DNA from: Coenobita brevimanus
Taxonomy: Eukaryota; Arthropoda; Malacostraca; Decapoda; Coenobitidae
Direction of reading: 5' to 3'
DNA length: 64,000 bases
NCBI GenBank assembly: GCA_032717465.1
Contig: CM064666.1
Location: 18,012,336 to 18,076,335, forward strand
Shown here: positions 1 to 8,694 of the stretch, one piece after another
How the letters are laid out: every line of letters begins with the position of its first letter
How positions within the stretch are numbered: the first letter of the stretch is position 1
Program-made: the position numbers and the translations under genes
The notes under the pieces: generated by a model
Seen by the model: the letters and a program-made list of their open reading frames with translations, nothing else
Database searches by the model: none
What the model was told of the DNA's origin: nothing

Positions 1-73
1 GAAAGGCTACTAGAGATCGAGCAGCGTGGAGGTACCAAGATCGACTCACAAAAGTATGTGGGAGCCTTTATAA
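1..73. other. Unassigned left edge of window
   Basis: Short unique sequence before the first repeat. It is open in frame 1 until a stop at about 82 and contains a GTATGT donor-like site at 54-59. It does not read as a P450 N-terminus, so I do not assign it to the P450 gene downstream. Confidence 0.3.
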
Positions 74-1030
<957 letters not shown>

Positions 1031-1091
1031 AGTACCAACTATTAAACATCTTTCATTCATGCTTCAGATGAACATGGGGCAACAACAATAA

Positions 1092-1305
1092 CTACTACTA
1101 CTACTACTAGTACTACTACCACTACTACTACTTTTGCTACTACTACTTTTGCTACTACTACTTTTACTACTACCACCACCACTATTTGGCTACTGCTATT
1201 ACTACCACCACCACCACCACTACAACTACTATTACTACTACAACTACCACCACCACCACTACTACTACTATCACCACCACCACAACCACTACCACCACAC
1301 GTCTC
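1092..1305. repeat. (ACT/ACC)n trinucleotide array ending at a splice acceptor
   Basis: Imperfect ACT/ACC triplets with a few TTTGCT interruptions. The array runs to within about ten bases of the 3' splice site of P450 visible exon 1, so it supplies much of the pyrimidine tract. Confidence 0.93.
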
Positions 1306-1315
1306 TCCCACACAG

Positions 1316-1415
1316 GCATTTGGGGTCTTCCTGTACTGGGGAGGCTGCCAGACCCATCGACGTGTTTAAACGAGCAGGTGAAGAAGTTGAGGCCAGTTTA
1401 CGGAGACATCATTAC
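1316..1415 (+). CDS. P450 visible exon 1 (hinge/proline-rich region)
   Basis: Acceptor CACAG before 1316, donor GTAAGT from 1416. It encodes [14 protein letters not shown] then [10 protein letters not shown], the segment after the membrane anchor in CYP2 enzymes. It starts with two bases of a split codon, so an upstream exon is required. Confidence 0.9.
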
Positions 1416-2370
1416 GTAAGTCGCCATACACCATCATATTCCTCCCCCTCTTCTTCCTCTTCCTCCTCCTCCTCCTCCTTTTCCTCTTCTTCCTCCTCCT
1501 CCTACTTGTATGCGCCCTCCTCTCGTCCTCTTCATCTTCCTCCTCTTCCTCTTCCTGCACCTCCTCCTCCTCCTCGTCTTCGTCCTCTTCCTCTTCCTGC
1601 ACCTCCTACTCCTCTTCTTCCTCGTCCTCCTTGTCCTCCTCTTCCTATTCCTGCTCCTCCTCCTCGTCTTCGTCCTCTTCCACGTCCTCCTCTTCCTCTT
1701 CCTGCTCCTCCTCCTCGTCTTCGTCCTCTTCCTCATCCTCCTTGTCCTCCTCTTCCTCACCCTCGTCTTCGTCCTCTTCCTCGTCCTCATCCTCCTCTTC
1801 TTCTTCCTCTTCGTGCTCTTCCTCCTATTCGTCTTCGTCCTTCTCCTCCTCATCGTCGTCGTCCTCCTATCTATCTATCTGTCTACCAATCTATCTATCA
1901 GTCTATCTAGCCACACCCACTTGAACAAGCGTTTGAAAGACAGACAGAAAGAAAGAAAGAAAATGAATAAAGAAAGAAAGAAAACGAAAATATAGCCAAA
2001 AAAAAAAAAACAATTCAATATGATCTTTCCACACAGCTGGTCAAAAGTTTCCTCTCCACACAGCTGGTCAAAAGTTTCCTCTCCGCACAGCTGGTTATTC
2101 AATAGTTTCCTCTCCACACAGCTGGTCATTCAATAGCTTCCTCTCCACACAGCTGGTTATTCAATAGTTTCCTCTCCACACAGCTGGTAAATAGTTTCCT
2201 CTCCACACAGCTGGTCACTCACTGTCTCCCGCAGATGGCGCATGGGCAGTCGGGTCAACGTCTTCTTGTGCAACTATGAGGTCATCAAGAGAGCGATGGC
2301 GAGGATGGAGTTGTCAGACAGGCCAGACTACCATACCTACAGTGTATTCGGCAGTGGCTCCATGCTGGGT

Positions 2371-2445
<75 letters not shown>

Positions 2446-2493
2446 GGACAGTCAGACAAACAGATAAATAGGCAGGTAGGTAGGTAGGTAGGA

Positions 2494-2563
<70 letters not shown>

Positions 2564-2651
2564 GGACATACAGACAGGCAGATAGATAGATAGTTAGATT
2601 GATTGATAGAGATAGAGACAGAGAAAGAAACGGACAGACAGACAGACAGAT

Positions 2652-2689
<38 letters not shown>

Positions 2690-4993
2690 TTTATTCTTCC
2701 CACCAATAGTCACTTCTGTTCATTCTTATCTATAATAATACAGGATGGTTCAGTCTGCTGGTGTGGGCGTGGGTGTGGCGGTGGGGGTAGGAAATGAATA
2801 AATGATGCAGGGTACACATTGATAACAGTCTGCTGGTGTAGGCGTGGGTGTGGCAACGAAAGTGGGGAGCATTACATGCGGACACCTTCTATGGTTAAGG
2901 AAACTCCCAAACACCTATTCCTAAGCGGCTTATTTTGCTTATGATACCATACTGTCGGTCCCTGTGTCGCATAAATCATTCTAATATCGCCATACTCTGC
3001 ACATTTAACGTAAAAAAGGATATGAATCAGCCGTATCCAAAAATAAATCGCGAAGGAAGAGGTGTTTGGGAGCTTCCTTAACTGACGAGAGCTGATTTAT
3101 AACAGTTTCGGCTGTCTGATCCTTTTCCATAGCACTTCTTCGTGACTAGCATCATAAATCAGTGTTAGTCTAATATTACGACTCAGCATTCAAGATGGTC
3201 AGTGTCAGTTTTAGGTCAAGTTAGTGTAAACATTACATATGGCAGCAAAATTATCTATCCTAGGCATCATCTTTAATCCAGGATCGTGTGAGAGAATAAG
3301 TTTTGCTTTACCCTCTGCTAGTTTCAAGACTTGGGCATGGGGCTGCACGTTCTTTCTCTCTACTGGATGAAATCTTTAGGAATCAACTAGCAAAAAGTAT
3401 AACATCATAAAGCATATACAGTGCATGTAATACTATCATGCTCTACCACATGCCCCCATCTTCAGCAGAAGGACCTAGAGCCAATAAAATCATCGCTTCA
3501 CCCTCTGTCCACTTTGAAACCTGGGCGTGGGACCTCACGTGCTCTCTTGTTACTGAATGAAGCCCTTAGAAATGCGGAAATAAAGTTTAGCATATATAAA
3601 CTAGCGTCAACATCCTCTATTCCTCTAGCAGCATCTTCAGCAGTGGTGTCCTGTGGTAGAATTTTCGTTTCGCCCTCCATCAGCTTCAAGCCTGGATAAA
3701 TATGTAGGAATCAGTCATCACAAAATACCAAAGCTGAATATATACAACTAAACTTACATCCTCTACTGCAGGCATAATCTTCAGCAATGGGGCCCTGTGG
3801 CAGAAGAATCGTCGCTTTGCGCTTCATCAGCTTCGGGACCTGGGCATGGGGAAGACTTGTTTCGAGGAGGTGATACAGAGGGAGGCAGGGTGTCTGGTGC
3901 AAGACTATATGAAGCACACGGGCAAGGAACAACCACTCCCTCTCTCTCTGGGGGTGGCCATACTGAATGTGGTGTGGAAGTTGGTTGCTGGTGAGTTTAA
4001 CACTAGAACAATGTGCACTGTATTTGCTGGACCCTCTAAATGGCATGACTAAACTACAGGTCAATCAGAAATTTGAGAAATTTGGATAAGGACTGAGGGA
4101 GGACATAGTGGCCACATAAACCCCTCCTCCAGTCCATAACCAGATCGAGAGTAGTCAGGCCCAGACGTTGCCAAGCTGAAAAAATACTCGCAATTGCTTC
4201 TGTTAAGTTACGTGTTTTTTTTAGTCATATGTTTGTGTGACATGTATGCAATATTTGTATTTAACATAAACTATACTACTGGAAGGTCTGAACACGATTC
4301 ACGTAAGAGTTCTAGTCCTACACTGTGACAATACAGGTGCAGTCTGGTTGACAAGCACTGGGTTGACTGTTGCAGTATACATAAACAAGGCCTAAAAAGG
4401 TCTCCAAAAAGACCCTAAACAAAGGTGTGAACAGGTTATCGTCGCCAAGCATCTTGTTAGACACAGAGAAGGATGCTGGAGCCGTCCAGGGTGCTCTACT
4501 CTGGAATAATTCTCTGTTCCGATACAGCAGGTTAAGTGACTAAGAGACCTTAAATGACAGAGACAAGTGACTGTAGTTGGCCCCTGCTGCTAACAGGGTC
4601 TGGCAAATATGCAGTACTGTATGACAATAGCAGTGGCAGTGGTGCGGTAGTAGTAGTGATGGTGGTAATAGTAGCAGTAGCTGTGGTAGAAGTAGTATTA
4701 GTAGAAGTAGTAGTAGTAGTAGTAATAGTAGCAGCAGAAGCAGAAGCTGTTGTAGTATACGAGTAGAAGTAGTGTGCTTCACCACGAAACACCTGCAGGG
4801 TAATGTTCCTCCTCCTCCTCATCATCATCCTCATCCTCATCATCATCATCATCACCATCATCATTATCACCATCATCATCATCATCATCATCATCATCAT
4901 TATCACCATTATCATCATCATCCTCATCATCATCATCATCACCATCATCATTATCACCATCATCATCATCATCATCATCATCATCATTATCAC

Positions 4994-5059
<66 letters not shown>

Positions 5060-5082
5060 TATCACCATTATCATCATCATCC

Positions 5083-5149
<67 letters not shown>

Positions 5150-8100
5150 ATCTCTTAGCTGTTCTACCATGTTCTCGGTCCACCAATCTCTCACCAGACT
5201 TTGCTTCCACACTGTATTCATTCCTTCAACCTTCCTTCTGCTCTGCTCTTGCTCCACTTCATCTTTGACGTTCCCACATTCATTTCTTTCCTGTGTCTCG
5301 CCCTTCCTCTCCTTCTTCCCCAGACATGCGTTACGAAATGGACGACCCGCGAGGACAGGAAGCCATCGAGTTAATCTTCTCCACGAACGAGGCTCTTCTG
5401 GGTGGGGTCTACTTCTTCAACCTCTTCCCTTGGCTTCTTAAAGTAGCCCCTCCCTTCCTCAAGACAAAACTGGGGTACTATAGGCTTCAGCGATCTGTAG
5501 GGAGATGCCTGGATAACGTTTCCGTAAGTATACACGAGGGTCGGCTATATATTGCGTCTCTTGATGGGAGATACAGGTTAAAGGTTGAACTCTTTACTTT
5601 CTCGAACGTTCCAGGCTAAACAGAACCCAGAGAAGAATTGAAGCTCTGTGTCTACCTCCCATCCAACATTTCCACTTGTACTGGATCTTCTCTATGTGAT
5701 ATCTCCCCTGTCAATTTTTTACGTTGTGCGAATGGCTCAGCCTACTGATGTGGGTGTGGGAGTGGGTTATCTACGCACGTTGAAACGCCACAGCTAGTTA
5801 CAGGTTACGTTTGCTTGTAATAAAAGTAGCAGTGATTAGCATTCTTCTTCTTCTTCCTCCACCTCCTCCTCCTCCTCCTTCTTCTCCTCCTCCCCCTCCT
5901 CCTCCTCTTCCCCTTCTTCTTCTTCTTGTCACGAAGATATCCTATGGAAATGATGCAGAATCGCAGCATTGTCTTTTTCTGCCACTGAGCTACGTGAAGT
6001 AAGCTCCAAGAGGATGAAACTCTGGGCCAAGTTAGAAAGAAAGAAAAACAAATAGTACAATACCGAATTGGATAATGGAGGATGGACAAATTAACAAGGA
6101 CAGGCAACTCAAGGCCATATTAACAAGGACAGGCAACTCAAGGCCATATTAACAAGGACAGGCAACTCAAGGCCATATTAACAAGGACAGGCAACTCAAG
6201 GCATGGTGTGGTGTTGCAGGAAGTGTTGAAGGATCACAGGGACACACTGGACCCGTCTCACCCCAGGGACCTCATCGACCAGTACCTGATACAGATGGAC
6301 CACAACGAGGGGGAAGCCACGGACGCTCCATACACAGGTGAGATTAAGTCCCACAGGAGGCGTCGTGACACCATCTCCTGAGTGATTTATTCAAGGGTGA
6401 GGCCATGGACGCCCCATACACAGGTGAGATTAAGTCCCGCAGGAGGCGTCGTGACACCATCTCCTAAGTGATTTATATAAAGGTGAGACCACGGACGCTT
6501 CCTACACAGGTGAGGTTAGTTTAAGTCACCCTGGAGGCTTCCAAACACCTCTCCCTAAGCGATTTGTTTCAGGGTGAGGCCACGGACGACCCATACACAG
6601 TTGAGGTTAGGTTAAGGCGCACAGGAAGCTTCTTAACACCTTTCCCCAAGTGATTTATTTAAGGGCGATGCCATGGACGCTCCCTACACGGATGAGGTTA
6701 GGTTAAGTACCACAGGAGGCTTCGTAACACGTCTCCCAAAGTGATTTATTTAAGGGTGAGACCACCGACGCTTCCTACACAGGTGAGGTTAAAGCCAGTA
6801 TTCTAGGTGGATTAGGGGGTACCTAAGCCTCCTCCTGCACAATATAAAAGATGGTACATATATAACTATAACGATAGGTCAAAGGTCAAGGTCACAGGGC
6901 GAGGTCAACTTAAATATGTTTTATTCAATTTAAACCAAACTTTGTGGAAAGGCTGAGGATATGACAAGAAAAATGGGTTCAGTTTTGAGAACAATCAGTT
7001 AAAGATCAAAGTCAGGCCAGTGTCACACAGCAAGGTCTACTCAAGCAGTTTTGATCTTATCAGAACCAAACTTTTATTTATTTATTACATTTTCAGAACT
7101 GGACCTACACGTAATGATAACTGACTTACTGTTCCCTGGGCTCAAGGCTATGATATCCGCACTGCACTGGGGCATCTTAAATCTTGCCAAGTATAATATT
7201 TTAGTTAGGCTCAAAGTGCAGACAAATAACTTTCTCACTTCAAATTGCCTTTTTCATTATTGGATCTGTGAGTAATGTTAAGTGACTTGCGGTTTGCTGA
7301 GATCAACACCACCTTATCAAGATCTGTATTCTCGTCAGTTAAGGAAGTTCCCTGGCACCTCATCCTTAGTTATTTGTTTTTGGATACGGCTGGTTAATAT
7401 CAATTAGTACATTAATTACCCTTAGTATAGTGGTATTTGAAAGATTTAAGTGAAAGAGAAGAGAATGACAAAGAATAATTAGCAAAATATGTTGCTTGAG
7501 AAGAGGTCTTAGACAGCTTGCTCAACCGTCGAGAAGATTGGCCCAACTTTTGTCTGAACAGTACCGGAATAGTCTGCCTACGTTCAAACCACTGGTTATC
7601 CTTTTCTCATTTTTCAGAGTTGGATTTGAGTGTTATAAATTATCGACTTACTGTTTGCCAGGATTGAGACTACCATATCCACTCTGCGCTGGGCAGTACC
7701 AGAATATGCCACCTACATTCAAGTCACTGGTTATCCATTTCATACTTTTCAGAGTTGGATTTGGGTGTTTTGATAATCAGTTTAATGTTTGCCTGAACAG
7801 ACCACTATAACCTCCTCTGGGCAGTACCAGAATATTCTGCTTACATTCAAATCGCTAGTCATCCTTTTCCTATTTTTCAGAGCTGGATTTGCGTACTTTG
7901 ATTATCGACCTACTGTTTGCCGGGATTGAGACCACCTTATCCACTGTGCGCTGGGCCATCTTGTATTTAGCCAAGTACCCGGAGGTGCAGGCCAGGGTGC
8001 AGAGCGAAATCGATCAAGAGGTCCCGAGAGACAGCCTTCTCTTCTACTACGAGAGGAACAAGTAAGAGAGTTTGGTGGTAGAATATCACTGTCTGTCTGT

Positions 8101-8640
8101 CTGTATCTCTCTCTCTCTCTCTCTCTCTCTCATGCACTGTTCTTCCTCTCTCTCCCCAGACTACCGTACCTGGAGGCAGTGATTCATGAGGTGCACCGTA
8201 TTGTCTCTCTGGCACCTTTTGCCATCGCTCACGCTGCCTCTTCAGACACCATCCTGGACGGGTACCTCATTCCTAAGGTTGGTGTCCGTAATTCGAATCC
8301 ATGAGACCCACATTCTAGGAGGCTCCGTAGTACCTCTCCCTAAGCGATTTATCTTGAACACTACACTGTATTGTATGCTGTTTTTATAATTTCGGTATCA
8401 CAGCAATAACACAGAAGTGGTTATTGAGGCGCTGTGTACAAAATAAATCGGGTAGGAATAAATGTTGAGAAATATCCGAAGCCACTTAGAACAGCCAGGA
8501 AGAATATTAGAAGGAATAAATAAAAAATAAAGACCGTATTATTAAGGCAGTGAAGGAGAAATAAGGAAAAGTCTTTGAAAATACACAATATCCACATTAT
8601 TATTATTACCAGCCGTGATAGTGATGCTGGTATTGTTTTC

Positions 8641-8694
<54 letters not shown>

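Noticed and set aside
1510..1995. Leu/Phe-rich 161-aa membrane-protein-like ORF and Arg/Lys-rich 139-aa ORF
   Set aside because: Polypyrimidine tract translated in sense and antisense; no start context and no homology pattern.
4550..5441. Poly-Met, poly-His, poly-Asp and poly-Ile ORFs up to 235 aa
   Set aside because: Products of the ATC/CAT triplet array. Only the P450 exon at 5324-5523 inside one of these frames is real.
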